DNA of 64,000 nt, from contig NZ_QQRQ01000008.1 in NCBI RefSeq assembly GCF_003425665.1, forward strand, positions 40,172 through 104,171. The letters are read 5' to 3'. The stretch is from Evtepia gabavorous (GTDB lineage Bacteria; Bacillota; Clostridia; Oscillospirales; Oscillospiraceae). Shown in pieces: positions 51,671 through 60,303 of this stretch. Numbering within the stretch: the stretch's first letter is position 1; each line of letters opens with the position of its first letter. The position numbers and the translations under genes are program-made. The notes beneath the pieces are model-generated. The model searched no databases and had not been told where the DNA came from. It worked only from the letters and a program-made list of their open reading frames with translations.

Positions 51671-52548
51671 AGATAGCCCTCCCGTACCCCATATTTGCTG
51701 ACGATCATCTCCCCGGCTCCAAAACCCTCCACCATGTGGCGGAGGATCAGCAGGCCGGGGATCATGGTGTGGATGCGCTCCGGCTCCACCTTTAAGATCA
51801 AATCCGCCGCCGCCTTATGGGAGGAGCACAGCAGGGCGCTCACCTGCTCCAGCTGGCCCACAGAGACCCGGTTGGTGTCCTCCGGCAGGTGGCACACCCG
51901 TTTGGCCAGCTTCAGGGCCGCCCGGGCGGTCCCGCCCACACAGACCAGGGGGAGACCCTGGCGGACGGGCCCCTCCACCACCCCCCGGGTGGCCTGGCGG
52001 ATGGCCTTTTTCATGCTCTCCACCGCCTGCTGGTTGGGCAGAATCTTTTTCACCCAGTCCCGGTAGAGCTTCAGAGAGCCCACGGGACAGCTGACCGCCG
52101 AGACCAGCTGACCATGGGCAAAGCGGACCACCTCCGTGCTGGCCCCGCCGATGTCCACAAACAGTCCCTCTGACAATGCCAGCTCCTCCATGGCCCCGGC
52201 GTAGCCCAGGCGGGCCTCCTCCTCCCCGGAGAGAACCTCAATGGCAAAGCCGGTGCCCCGCTGGATCTCCGCCACCGCCTGGGCGGTGTTTCGGATATTT
52301 CGCAGGGAGGCCGTGGCAAACACCGCCACCTGGGGGATGTTCAGGGCACGCAAGGTGCCCCGGAAGGACCGCAGACCCAGGATGGCCCGGGTGATCCCCT
52401 CGGGGCTGAGCGCCCCTTCCTCCACATAGCCGGCCAGACCGGCCATGATCTTATCCTTAAAGAGAATGGTGAAAGTGCCGGCCTCCGTGGTCTCATAGAC
52501 CGACAGGCGCATGGAATTGGAGCCGATGTCGATGACTGCTTGTTTCAT
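51643..52548 (-). CDS. Ppx/GppA-family exopolyphosphatase
   Basis: About 301 residues of the sugar kinase/Hsp70 ATPase fold. MKQAVIDIGSNSMRLSVYE is the N-terminal phosphate-binding motif, EVLSGEEEARLGYAGAM and LFVDIGGASTEVV are the other signatures. It releases terminal phosphate from polyphosphate or pppGpp; the short form without the C-terminal HD domain is typical of firmicute Ppx. I start at 52548 (GGGAGGAAACC). It overlaps ppk, so the two enzymes act on the same polymer. Confidence 0.93.
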   Translation of the reverse strand: MKQAVIDIGSNSMRLSVYETTEAGTFTILFKDKIMAGLAGYVEEGALSPEGITRAILGLRSFRGTLRALNIPQVAVFATASLRNIRNTAQAVAEIQRGTGFAIEVLSGEEEARLGYAGAMEELALSEGLFVDIGGASTEVVRFAHGQLVSAVSCPVGSLKLYRDWVKKILPNQQAVESMKKAIRQATRGVVEGPVRQGLPLVCVGGTARAALKLAKRVCHLPEDTNRVSVGQLEQVSALLCSSHKAAADLILKVEPERIHTMIPGLLILRHMVEGFGAGEMIVSKYGVREGYLCQKIRKAS

Positions 52549-52665
52549 GGTTTCCTCCCGACCTGCCTGACACACAGACAGGAATTCCTATCTTTTAGCA
52601 TACTTGGACTCTGTAAAATCAAAAACCAATTTTCTGTTAAATGCCGGCATATCTCACTCCCCGGC

Positions 52666-53607
52666 TCACGCCGGCGGGGGAGAGGCGGGGTCGGCCTGCT
52701 TGGGGTTTACATGGACCATACAGTGCTTCACCAGGGGAAAGGCCTGCTCAATGGCCTCGTGGACCGACTCCGCAATGGCGTGGGCCTGGGACAAAGGGAG
52801 ATCAGCCTGGGCCGCGATCTCCGCGTCCACGTAGATTTTCGCCCCGAACAGGCGGGTTTGCAGCAGGTCCAGCCCCAGCACCCCGGGCTGGTCCAGAATG
52901 ACCTGGGTCATCTGCGCCAGGGTTTCCTCATCACAGGACCGGTCCACCATTTTATCCACGGCGTCCCGGAAGATGTCCACGGCGGCCTTGACGATGAAAA
53001 TGCAGATCACCACACTGGCCACGCTGTCCATCACTGGAAAACCCGCCAGGGAACAGACAATTCCCACCAGGGCCCCGATGGAGGAGAGGCTGTCAGACCG
53101 GTGATGCCAGGCGTCCGCCATGAGGGCGTCGGAGTGAATCTTCTTGGCCGCGGCCCGGGTATACCAGTACATCCACTCCTTGACCACAATGGAGACCGCC
53201 GCCGCCACAAGGGCCAGCATCCCGGGCACCGCCAGGTCGGCATAGGACCCGGCCAGAATGGTTTTCAGCCCCTTCCAGCCGATGAGCAGCCCGGTCTCCA
53301 GCAGGATCAGGGCCAGGGCCACCGAGGCCACGCACTCAAACCGCTCATGTCCATAGCGGTGCTGGGCATCGGCCTGCTTGCTGGAAATCTGAATCCCGAT
53401 CATAACGATCAGGGTGGAAAACACGTCCGAAGCCGAGTGAACCGCGTCGGAGATCATGGCCCCCGAGTGGGCGAACACCCCCGCCAGAAGTTTTCCCGCG
53501 GAGAGGACGAGATTCACCGCCACACTGACCAGGGAGACCCGCATGGCCAGGCCCTTGGCCTGCTGGGGGGAGAGGGGCGATTCTGCTTTGGAAGATTGGG
53601 TTTGCAA
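52666..53607 (-). CDS. Cation diffusion facilitator (CDF) transporter
   Basis: About 313 residues. Six membrane segments in the first two thirds. The metal-site motifs HSGAMISDAVHSASDV in TM2 (D and HxxxD pattern) and ADAWHHRSDSLSS in TM5 (HxxxD pattern) are those of zinc/cobalt/iron/manganese exporters. The C-terminal cytoplasmic domain contains DLLQTRLFGAKIYVDAEI and a late HCMVHVNP. I place the start at the TTG at 53607, because GGAGGTG lies eight bases upstream; no ATG is positioned well. The metal is not fixed by sequence. Confidence 0.9.
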   Translation of the reverse strand: MQTQSSKAESPLSPQQAKGLAMRVSLVSVAVNLVLSAGKLLAGVFAHSGAMISDAVHSASDVFSTLIVMIGIQISSKQADAQHRYGHERFECVASVALALILLETGLLIGWKGLKTILAGSYADLAVPGMLALVAAAVSIVVKEWMYWYTRAAAKKIHSDALMADAWHHRSDSLSSIGALVGIVCSLAGFPVMDSVASVVICIFIVKAAVDIFRDAVDKMVDRSCDEETLAQMTQVILDQPGVLGLDLLQTRLFGAKIYVDAEIAAQADLPLSQAHAIAESVHEAIEQAFPLVKHCMVHVNPKQADPASPPPA

Positions 53608-53687
53608 GGGAATACACCTCCATAGACAGGAAGCCACCCGCGCATAAGGGGCGGATGGCTTTCCAAACTGCACTTGTTGGAAGGAAC

Positions 53688-55049
53688 TCAGCCCTCAGCG
53701 GGCGGGGTTCCTCCACCACTCTTTCGGTGGCCTTTTTTATGCCAGTGAGAACGGCCCTTTCTCTCCTCCCCAGGTTTGGTCCGGTTGGGCTTTTCCGGGT
53801 GGGGATGGGGATTGGACCTGTTCCGGCTCCGGCTGTTCCGGTGGCGGCGGCGGACGGCCTCCTCCTGATAGAGTGCCTCCTCCGCTTCGGCCGCCAGGCC
53901 CTGGAGCTCTGTCTCCAGGGGAAGGGGCTGCTGGCTCTTGCCATTGCGATGGTGGCGGGGCCGGTGGCGGGCTTTTTCCTTCTCCCGCTCCACCTCCGCC
54001 TCCAAGGCCCGCTCCGCCCGTTCGGCGTTCCGGCCCCGGTCACCCCGGCGGCGGCGGTTGGGGGCGTGGTCGGGCTGGGCCTGGGTAGGCGTCCCGTGTT
54101 CGGCCAGAAACTCATCCAAGGCCGCGGCCAGGGCGGCCTGCTCCCGGCGGTACTGGTCCTCCGGGGACTCGGTGACCTTCCGCAGCTTGGCCAGCTCCTC
54201 CTTGGGGGGCTGCACATAGCCCTCCGGGCGCTTGCCCTTGCCGCTGCGGACCACTCGGATCTCACTGTTGTGATAGGTCTTCAGGGTGTCCGGGGCGTCG
54301 TCCAGGCGGACCCGCACCTTTTCCCGCAGGGTGTTGACGCTGATGATGGTGCCCGCCCCGTCGGGGGTCTCCACAAAGGAATCCATACGGGGGGCGTCCT
54401 TCATCAGGTCCTCATAGGCCTCCTGCTCATACTTCAGGCAGCACATGAGCCGGCCGCAGGTGCCGGAAATCTTGGTGGGGTTCAGGGAGAGGTTTTGGGT
54501 CTTGGCCATCTTGATGGAGACCGGCTGGAACTCCCGCAAAAAGGAGTTGCAGCAGAAGGGACGGCCGCAGATTCCCAGGCCCCCCAGCATCTTGGCCTCA
54601 TCCCGAATGCCGATCTGCCGCAGCTCAATCCGGGTGTGGAAGACCGCGGCCAGGCTCTTCACCAGGCCCCGGAAGTCCACCCGTCCGTCGGAGGTGAAGA
54701 AGAAGAGGATTTTGGTCCCCTCAAAGCTGCACTCCACGCTCACCAGCTTCATGTCCAGTTTATGCTCCAGGATCTTCTCTTGACAAACCCGGAAGGCATA
54801 GACCTCCTTCTCCCGGTTTTTCTCCACCACGGCAAGGTCTTCCTCCGTGGCCGCCCGGACCACGGGGCGCAGGGGCGCGGCCAGCTCGGCCTCGGCCAAA
54901 GTAAAGTTGCCCCGGACGCACTGGGCGTACTCCAGACCTGAGGCGGTCTCCACAATGAGACCATCCCCAGGGCGGCAGACCATGCCCTGGGGGTCAAAAT
55001 AATATTGTTTGCCCTCGCTGCGAAAGCGAACGCTGATAATCTCTGCCAT
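53688..55049 (-). CDS. ricT: PSP1-domain protein RicT (YaaT)
   Basis: A 453-residue protein. The first 280 residues match the PSP1/RicT family, with conserved cysteines in GGLGICGRPFCCNSFL (about 165) and TCGRLMCCLKYE (about 205). In B. subtilis RicT is part of the Fe-S RicAFT complex that promotes RNase Y cleavage of mRNAs, and also helps sporulation phosphorelay. The last 150 residues form a long basic, RNA-binding-like tail (RRHRNSRSRNRSNPHPHP...) not found in B. subtilis RicT. It follows holB by 15 bp, the usual order, and no RicA/RicF genes are in view. Confidence 0.92.
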   Translation of the reverse strand: MAEIISVRFRSEGKQYYFDPQGMVCRPGDGLIVETASGLEYAQCVRGNFTLAEAELAAPLRPVVRAATEEDLAVVEKNREKEVYAFRVCQEKILEHKLDMKLVSVECSFEGTKILFFFTSDGRVDFRGLVKSLAAVFHTRIELRQIGIRDEAKMLGGLGICGRPFCCNSFLREFQPVSIKMAKTQNLSLNPTKISGTCGRLMCCLKYEQEAYEDLMKDAPRMDSFVETPDGAGTIISVNTLREKVRVRLDDAPDTLKTYHNSEIRVVRSGKGKRPEGYVQPPKEELAKLRKVTESPEDQYRREQAALAAALDEFLAEHGTPTQAQPDHAPNRRRRGDRGRNAERAERALEAEVEREKEKARHRPRHHRNGKSQQPLPLETELQGLAAEAEEALYQEEAVRRRHRNSRSRNRSNPHPHPEKPNRTKPGEERKGRSHWHKKGHRKSGGGTPPAEG

Positions 55050-55064
55050 AGTTTTCTCCTTTGC

Positions 55065-55802
55065 TTACAGCGCGGCGGCGATCCAGCCGCTCAAATGGCC
55101 GGGGCTGACGGGAAACTCACAGGCCGCCCGAATGGGGACCAGGCGGTCCAGCACCGGCAGCAGGTCGGGCCGCCGGGGCAGTTCCGCCGCCAGCCGGGAC
55201 AGGGCGGCCTCCAGGAGGAGGGGAAATTCCTCCCGGTCCTTCTTCTCCAGGGAGAGGAGGAAGGGCAGGCGGTCCCGGGGAGAGGCCCCGGTGAGGATCA
55301 GGTCGGCTAAGGTCTCCCCCGCCTGGTCGGCCTGCCGGGTCTCTTCTCCTGGAGCCCGGAGGGTTTCGCACCGGGACCGGATGGTGGGCAGCAGAAGCCC
55401 AGGCTGGGGGGAGAGAAAGAGGAAGCAGGCGTAGGCGGGCCCCTCCTCGATGAGCTTCAACAGAATATTCTGCCCCGTGGGATTGAGCAGCTCACTGTGC
55501 TCCAAAAGATAGACCTTTTTGGGGGCCTCATTGGGGCGGATATAGGCATCGGACCGCAGGGCCCGGACCTCCTCGGCCTTCAGGCCCTCCCCCTCTGGGT
55601 CGGCCCGGATAATATCTGGATGAATTCCCAGGCCGGCCTTCCGGCAGCCCGGGCAGTGCCCGCAGGGAGGGGTCTCCCCGGTACAGACCCAGGCGGCGGC
55701 CAGGGCCTCGGCCAGGGGACGGCGGTTTTCCCCCACCACCAGATAGGCGTGGGATAAGTTGCGCTTTGCCATGCGAATCCGCAGATGGGCTGGGACCTCC
55801 AT
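55065..55802 (-). CDS. holB: DNA polymerase III delta' subunit
   Basis: A clamp-loader subunit of 245 residues. The start LRIRMAKRNLSHAYLVVGENR carries the family's AAA+ beginning, but the Walker A lysine loop is degenerate, as expected for delta'. Four zinc-binding cysteines are in CTGETPPCGHCPGC. Sensor 1 region is TGQNILLKLIEEGP. The short length and the weak C-terminal part suggest a compact delta'. I start at the ATG at 55802 with AAAAGGAGG upstream; a GTG at 55814 would overlap the site. RicT follows 15 bp downstream, typical in Firmicutes. Confidence 0.88.
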   Translation of the reverse strand: MEVPAHLRIRMAKRNLSHAYLVVGENRRPLAEALAAAWVCTGETPPCGHCPGCRKAGLGIHPDIIRADPEGEGLKAEEVRALRSDAYIRPNEAPKKVYLLEHSELLNPTGQNILLKLIEEGPAYACFLFLSPQPGLLLPTIRSRCETLRAPGEETRQADQAGETLADLILTGASPRDRLPFLLSLEKKDREEFPLLLEAALSRLAAELPRRPDLLPVLDRLVPIRAACEFPVSPGHLSGWIAAAL

Positions 55803-55860
55803 GGGGAGGCTCACCTCCTTTTCTCCACAAAAACAGGGGAACTTGGGGAAAGACGGGGGC

Positions 55861-56802
55861 TCATCCCTTGGAAAAAGCCCGCCGGAGGGCGGCGTAGGTC
55901 AGTTCATAGGCCTGCTTGCTCACCTCCGCCTCGGGGACACTGAGCTCAAAGCAGTGATAGCAGCCGGGAAACACATGGCACTCCACCGGCACCCCGGCGG
56001 CCATCAGCCGGGACCAATAGGTGAGGTTCTCGTCCCGGCCCGGGTCCAGCTGCCCGATGAAGGAGAACAGGGGCGGCAGGCCCCCAAGGTCCTTGGCCAG
56101 GGCGGGGGACTCATACTGGGTGGGCATGTGCCCGGGGCTGAGCACCTTGTCCCAGGAGATCCGGCAGTTGTCCCGGCACCAGACCTTCCGGTCGGTGATC
56201 TCCTGGGAGGAGGGGGTCTCCAGCCGGCAGTCCAGCTCCCCATAAAGGGGAACCTGCAGGCAGAGTCTGGGTCCCTTCCGGTCCCGGGCCAGCAGCGCCA
56301 CGGCGGCGGCCAGGTTGCCCCCCGCCGACAGACCGGCCACCGCCAGACGGTCCGGGTCCACCCCCAGGGTCTGGTGGTTGGTCCAAACCCACAGCAGGGC
56401 GGCGTAGCAGTCCTCCAGGGGGGCGGGCATCTTCCACTGGGGCGCCAGGCGGTACTCCACCGAGACCACCACGCAGCCCACGTGCTTTACATACCGCTGG
56501 CACAGGTCCTCCTGCCGGTAGACCGTGCCGAAGAGAAAGCCTCCGCCGTGGTAGAAGAACAGGCAGGGCAGGGGGGCTTTCTCCCGCTGGCTGGGGGCGT
56601 ACACCCGAATTTTCACCTGGGGCGCACCGTCGGGACCGGGAATCATCTGGTCCCAAGCCTTCACCTGGGGGTCCTCCCGCAGGTTGGCCAGTTCTGCGGC
56701 GTTGCACTTGGGGACAAACTCCTCCAGGTGCTCAAAGTCAAAGCCGGCTGAGGCGTCATACCAGTCCCGCAGCTGGGGCTGGATACGGTCACGGAATGTC
56801 AT
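55861..56802 (-). CDS. Alpha/beta hydrolase of the HSL/esterase family
   Basis: About 313 residues. The oxyanion-hole motif HGGGF is near residue 85. The nucleophile elbow is GLSAGG, followed by the acid in QLDPGRDENLTY and the catalytic His in PGCYHCFEL. This is the hormone-sensitive lipase-like arrangement used by acetyl and short-chain esterases. I start at 56802 (AAGGAGGGATTGCC). It is unrelated in function to its neighbours holB and jag. The substrate is unknown. Confidence 0.88.
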   Translation of the reverse strand: MTFRDRIQPQLRDWYDASAGFDFEHLEEFVPKCNAAELANLREDPQVKAWDQMIPGPDGAPQVKIRVYAPSQREKAPLPCLFFYHGGGFLFGTVYRQEDLCQRYVKHVGCVVVSVEYRLAPQWKMPAPLEDCYAALLWVWTNHQTLGVDPDRLAVAGLSAGGNLAAAVALLARDRKGPRLCLQVPLYGELDCRLETPSSQEITDRKVWCRDNCRISWDKVLSPGHMPTQYESPALAKDLGGLPPLFSFIGQLDPGRDENLTYWSRLMAAGVPVECHVFPGCYHCFELSVPEAEVSKQAYELTYAALRRAFSKG

Positions 56803-56849
56803 GGCAATCCCTCCTTGACAGCGGGGCCAGAGGGCCCCTTTTGAAAGCA

Positions 56850-56885
56850 AAACGGCGGTGGAGCACAGTCCTCCTCCGCCGTTTC
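56850..56885 (-). terminator. Rho-independent terminator after jag
   Basis: On the minus strand the stem AAACGGCGG / CCGCCGTTT with a GA-rich loop is followed by TGCTTTC. It ends the rpmH-rnpA-yidD-yidC-jag unit. Confidence 0.82.
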
Positions 56886-56888
56886 AGG

Positions 56889-57686
56889 TCAATATGCGTG
56901 CTTGCCCCGGGAGAAGGCCACCACCGTGCGGCGGTTGGGCTCGGTTCCCGTGGAATAGGTGATGACGTCGGGATAGTCCTGGAGGGTCTCGTGGATCACA
57001 TGGCGCTCATAGGCGTTCATGGGCTCCAGGGTGATATTCCGGCGGTATTTGACCACTTTGACGGCAACTTTATTGGCCAGGCGCTTGAGGGATTCCTCCC
57101 GCTTGGCCCGGTAGTGCTCCGCGTCAATGTGAATCCGCACCCGGTGGGTCCGGCCCCGGTTGACCGCGTAGTTGGTCAGCTGCTGGATGGCGTCCAGGGT
57201 CTCCCCCCGGTGGCCGATGAGGGCGCCCAGCTTCGGGCCCTCCAGGGTCACAAGAATCCCATTGTCCCCTTTGGGGGACACGTGGATGGCGGCCTCCACC
57301 CCCATGTGGGCCAGCAGGCCGGAGAGAAAGGCGCGGATTCGCTCCTCCAGGTCCCCCGGCTTGGCTCCGGGCACAGGGGAAGCCGGGGCCTCTGCTTTGG
57401 CCGGTCCCTTGGGGGCGGCCTCCGCCGGACGGGCCGGGGTCGCGGCCGGCTTCGGCTGGGGGGCCGGGGCGAAGATCTCCTCCACCGGGGAGACCGGGGC
57501 CTCCTCCTGGGAGACTTCATAGGTCACCTTGACCTTGGCCGGAGAGCTGCCAAACCCCAAAAATCCATTCCTCGCCCGCTCCAGGACCTCCACGGAAACA
57601 CTGTCCCGGTCCAGCCCCAGCTGGGCCAGGGCATTCTGTATGGCAGCCTCTTCCGATCTGCCTGTGGCTTCAATCCATTTCAACAT
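56889..57686 (-). CDS. jag: RNA-binding protein Jag/KhpB
   Basis: A 265-residue protein with three domains. Jag-N (residues 1-55, MLKWIEATGRSEEAAIQNALAQLGL...GFLGFG) is followed by a Pro/Ala-rich linker (about 62-108). The KH domain has the GxxG loop in LIGHRGETLDAIQ. The R3H domain near the C-terminus has RRNITLEPMNAYERHVIH. It binds RNA in a pair with KhpA and affects cell elongation. It is the second partner of yidC in the conserved rnpA-yidD-yidC-jag order, all codirectional here. Confidence 0.96.
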   Translation of the reverse strand: MLKWIEATGRSEEAAIQNALAQLGLDRDSVSVEVLERARNGFLGFGSSPAKVKVTYEVSQEEAPVSPVEEIFAPAPQPKPAATPARPAEAAPKGPAKAEAPASPVPGAKPGDLEERIRAFLSGLLAHMGVEAAIHVSPKGDNGILVTLEGPKLGALIGHRGETLDAIQQLTNYAVNRGRTHRVRIHIDAEHYRAKREESLKRLANKVAVKVVKYRRNITLEPMNAYERHVIHETLQDYPDVITYSTGTEPNRRTVVAFSRGKHAY

Positions 57687-57701
57687 CAGGCTCGTCTCTC
57701 C

Positions 57702-59063
57702 TTATTTCTCGTCGTTGTCCTGTTCCGGCTCTTCCAGGAAGGATTCCTCCACGAAGCCCTCCTCTTCCTCCGGGACGGGCGCCGGCTGGGGCACCGGTTT
57801 CTCCGGGGCCGCGGACGTGGGGGCGGCGGAAGGTTTCTCCTCTTGGGCGGCCTGGGCGGGTTTTTCTGTCTTGGTGGGCTGATTGGGCTGGTCCTTCTTG
57901 CCCTTCTTCCCCTTGGCCTTGGCGGTCTTCTGTTCCTCCGCCAGGCGCTGCTGCTCCTCCTGGGCCTGCTTGGCCAGATCATTGGGGTCCTGGTAGGGGA
58001 AGGTGGGGTAGCGTTCCGGGTCATACAGCCGGCCCCGGGCGTAGGCCCGGATACCCTCCCGGCTGGCGGTGGCGATGCTCTTGTTCAGCTTGCGCTCCAT
58101 CTGAATCCGGCGCATCTCCTCGGCGGCCTTTTTCTTGGCCTCCGCCTGGGCCTGCTTTTCTCGTTTGACGCGCTCTTTCTCCTCTTCCCGACGCTTGACC
58201 TTGGCCTCTTCCTGCTTTTTCAGGAAGGAGCGGAGGAAGGGGATGTTCAGCACTTCCTGCAGCATGGCAAACAGGCTGTTGGCAATCCAGTACACACCCA
58301 GGGCGGCGGGCAGGGTGAAGCAGATCCACAGGGAGAACAGGGGCATAATGAACATGGTCATCCGGGTGGACTGGTCCATGGTTCTCCGGGTGCCCAGGAC
58401 CTTTCCGTTGATGTGGTTGGTGACGATCATGGACACCACGCCCAGGGCGGCGGAGATCACGGGGATCAGCCAGAGGCCGAAGGCGGCGCCGATATCGTCG
58501 GCCTTCCAGAACATGAAGTGGGGGGTCTGAGACAGGTTTACCCCCAGGAAGGTAAAGTCAATCTGGGGCATGTTGGCCAGCTCCGGCACCGCCGCGACAA
58601 TCTTGTCATGGTTCAGGAAGACATCCTGGGCCATTTGGAGCTGCTGGTTTCTGTAATCCAGCACGTTTCCATACAGCAGGTTGGAGACCACGTTGAACTG
58701 ATCCTGGGTCATGTTCAGCAGATAGGTCAAAGGCTGCCGGACGATGGCGTACAGCACCATCAGAAAAGGCAGGGGAAGGAAGGACCAGAGACAGCCGGAG
58801 GAGGGCTTGACCCCTTCCTCCTCATAGAGCCTTTGCAGCTCCTGGCTATATTTCACCCGGTCCCGGGCGTACTTTTGCTGTAATACCTTCTGCTTTTCCG
58901 CCAGGCCGCTCATGGAGAGCATGCCCTTGCGCCCCTTGAGGAAGATGGGGAACAGGATCAGACGGATCACCAGACCGAACAGAATCAGGGACACGCCATA
59001 GCTGCCGGTCAGGTCGTAGAACAGCAAAAGCAGTTTGGCAAAGGGGGTTAAAATAATACTCAT
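57702..59063 (-). CDS. yidC: Membrane protein insertase YidC (SpoIIIJ type) with long C-terminal tail
   Basis: A 453-residue insertase. The first membrane segment is followed by a basic cytoplasmic loop with MSMSGLAEKQKVLQQKYARDR and the helical hairpin typical of YidC/Oxa1, and about five membrane segments in total up to residue 265. No lipobox cysteine is present at the N-terminus. The remaining nearly 190 residues form a highly charged lysine/glutamate/alanine-rich tail (KKQEEAKVKRREEEKERVKREK, then acidic). B. subtilis SpoIIIJ is only about 260 residues. A long basic tail can help ribosome binding, as in other Firmicutes. It is flanked by yidD and jag. Confidence 0.95.
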   Translation of the reverse strand: MSIILTPFAKLLLLFYDLTGSYGVSLILFGLVIRLILFPIFLKGRKGMLSMSGLAEKQKVLQQKYARDRVKYSQELQRLYEEEGVKPSSGCLWSFLPLPFLMVLYAIVRQPLTYLLNMTQDQFNVVSNLLYGNVLDYRNQQLQMAQDVFLNHDKIVAAVPELANMPQIDFTFLGVNLSQTPHFMFWKADDIGAAFGLWLIPVISAALGVVSMIVTNHINGKVLGTRRTMDQSTRMTMFIMPLFSLWICFTLPAALGVYWIANSLFAMLQEVLNIPFLRSFLKKQEEAKVKRREEEKERVKREKQAQAEAKKKAAEEMRRIQMERKLNKSIATASREGIRAYARGRLYDPERYPTFPYQDPNDLAKQAQEEQQRLAEEQKTAKAKGKKGKKDQPNQPTKTEKPAQAAQEEKPSAAPTSAAPEKPVPQPAPVPEEEEGFVEESFLEEPEQDNDEK

Positions 59064-59129
59064 TGCAGCGCCTCCAGGTTGGATGGATGCCGCCGGCGGT
59101 CACCGGCAGGCGAAACAGGCTGTCCCGGA

Positions 59130-59348
59130 TCAGGGGACGGGGTCATACTCAATGCTCTTCTGCCGGTGAAAGGGATTGCATCGGAGAATCCGGCGCAGGG
59201 CAAGAAAGCCCCCCTTCCAGGCGCCGTATTTTTCAATGGCCTCCAAAGCATAGGCCGAGCAAGTGGGGATGAAACGGCAGCAGGGGGGACGGGCAGGGGA
59301 GATGACCTTCCGGTAAAACCGGATCATCCAGAGCAGAACAGCCTTCAT
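59130..59348 (-). CDS. yidD: Membrane protein insertion efficiency factor YidD
   Basis: A 72-residue protein with an N-terminal amphipathic helix. The conserved segment [27 protein letters not shown] and the ending RILRCNPFH...YDPVP are family-defining. It assists YidC-dependent insertion at the membrane. Its start overlaps the end of rnpA by four bases (ATGA), and yidC follows in the standard order. Confidence 0.96.
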   Translation of the reverse strand: MKAVLLWMIRFYRKVISPARPPCCRFIPTCSAYALEAIEKYGAWKGGFLALRRILRCNPFHRQKSIEYDPVP

Positions 59349-59713
59349 GGCTTCTCTCCCTCCGCATCAGAACCTTGGGGGGAGAGAAGCTGGAGCTTTT
59401 TTGCCAGGCGGAGAAAATCCCGTTCCAGTTCGGCGTACCGGCTGTAAACCGCCCGAACCCGGGCCACGACGACAATATCGTAGCCGGGGGAGAGCCGGTG
59501 CTCCTGCAGGCGGTAGATTTCCCGCAGCCGGCGGCGCACTCGGTTCCGGACCACCGCGTGGCCCAGCTTGGTTCCCGTGGTCAGGCCCAACCGGTTTTCC
59601 CGCCGGCCGTTTTTCCGGCAGTACAGAACCATGGTGGGCGAAACCGCGCTCCGGCCCTTGGCGTAGAGCCGGCGGAACACTCTGTTTTCCTTTAAGGAAA
59701 CGGTATACTTCAC
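59345..59713 (-). CDS. rnpA: Ribonuclease P protein component
   Basis: About 122 residues. The RNR motif is [22 protein letters not shown], and the N-terminal [18 protein letters not shown] is typical. It helps the RNase P RNA remove 5' leaders from pre-tRNAs. The start is a GTG at 59713 with AAGGAGAATTTCACC upstream; the frame reaching 59773 adds residues not seen in the family. It is downstream of rpmH as usual. The RNase P RNA gene itself is not in the window. Confidence 0.95.
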   Translation of the reverse strand: MKYTVSLKENRVFRRLYAKGRSAVSPTMVLYCRKNGRRENRLGLTTGTKLGHAVVRNRVRRRLREIYRLQEHRLSPGYDIVVVARVRAVYSRYAELERDFLRLAKKLQLLSPQGSDAEGEKP

Positions 59714-59883
59714 GGTGAAATTCTCCTTGCTTTGAGGACAGACAGCGAACGGGGAGGGCCCGCCTCCCGCCATCGGACAAGGCCGGCCGGGAGAAGGCCC
59801 GTCCAGCGCCCGATGCTTCGCAGGGGCGGTGGAATCTGATTCCCCGCCCCTTGTATGTACTCTTTATGCGGTTAACCTTGGCA

Positions 59884-60018
59884 TTAGTGGGTCAGCCGGG
59901 CACGGCCTCTGGCGCGGCGACGGGCCAGAACCTTGCGCCCATTGGCGGTGGACATACGCTTGCGGAACCCGTGCTCCTTGGAACGCTGACGCTTTTTGGG
60001 CTGATAGGTACGAACCAT
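59884..60018 (-). CDS. rpmH: Ribosomal protein bL34
   Basis: A 44-residue very basic ribosomal protein ([22 protein letters not shown]...). The sequence matches bL34 across its full length, including [19 protein letters not shown]. The ribosome binding site CAGGAGGTGTATCAG precedes the ATG. It is the first gene of the leftward origin operon, 170 bp before rnpA, and its sigma-A promoter is at 60143-60172. Confidence 0.98.
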   Translation of the reverse strand: MVRTYQPKKRQRSKEHGFRKRMSTANGRKVLARRRARGRARLTH

Positions 60019-60142
60019 TCTGATACACCTCCTGTATCGATTTCCAGCGGGAATTCCCGCCAACCACAACGGCCGAATTGCCCCGGCCGCGGTTGTCAAA
60101 CATACACGCACCATGGCAGAAAGCCATGATTACATGAATGAT

Positions 60143-60172
60143 ATTATAGCGGAAAAGAATCCTCTGTGTCAA
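60143..60172 (-). promoter_or_regulatory. Sigma-A promoter for rpmH
   Basis: On the minus strand TTGACA (60172-60167), an 18-bp spacer and TATAAT (60148-60143), both consensus hexamers, about 125 bp before the rpmH ATG. It is divergent from the dnaA promoter at 60867, and element copy D lies between the two. Confidence 0.85.
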
Positions 60173-60303
60173 CCTTAATTTTCACCTGGCAGGGGGTGGG
60201 GTTGGGAGAGGAAAGCAACGCAAGATATTGTGGGGGATGGCTGTTTTTGCGGGGGCTTTCAGATTGCTCTCAGGCTGTGCTTTGGGTGGAGGTTCTTTTT
60301 CCG

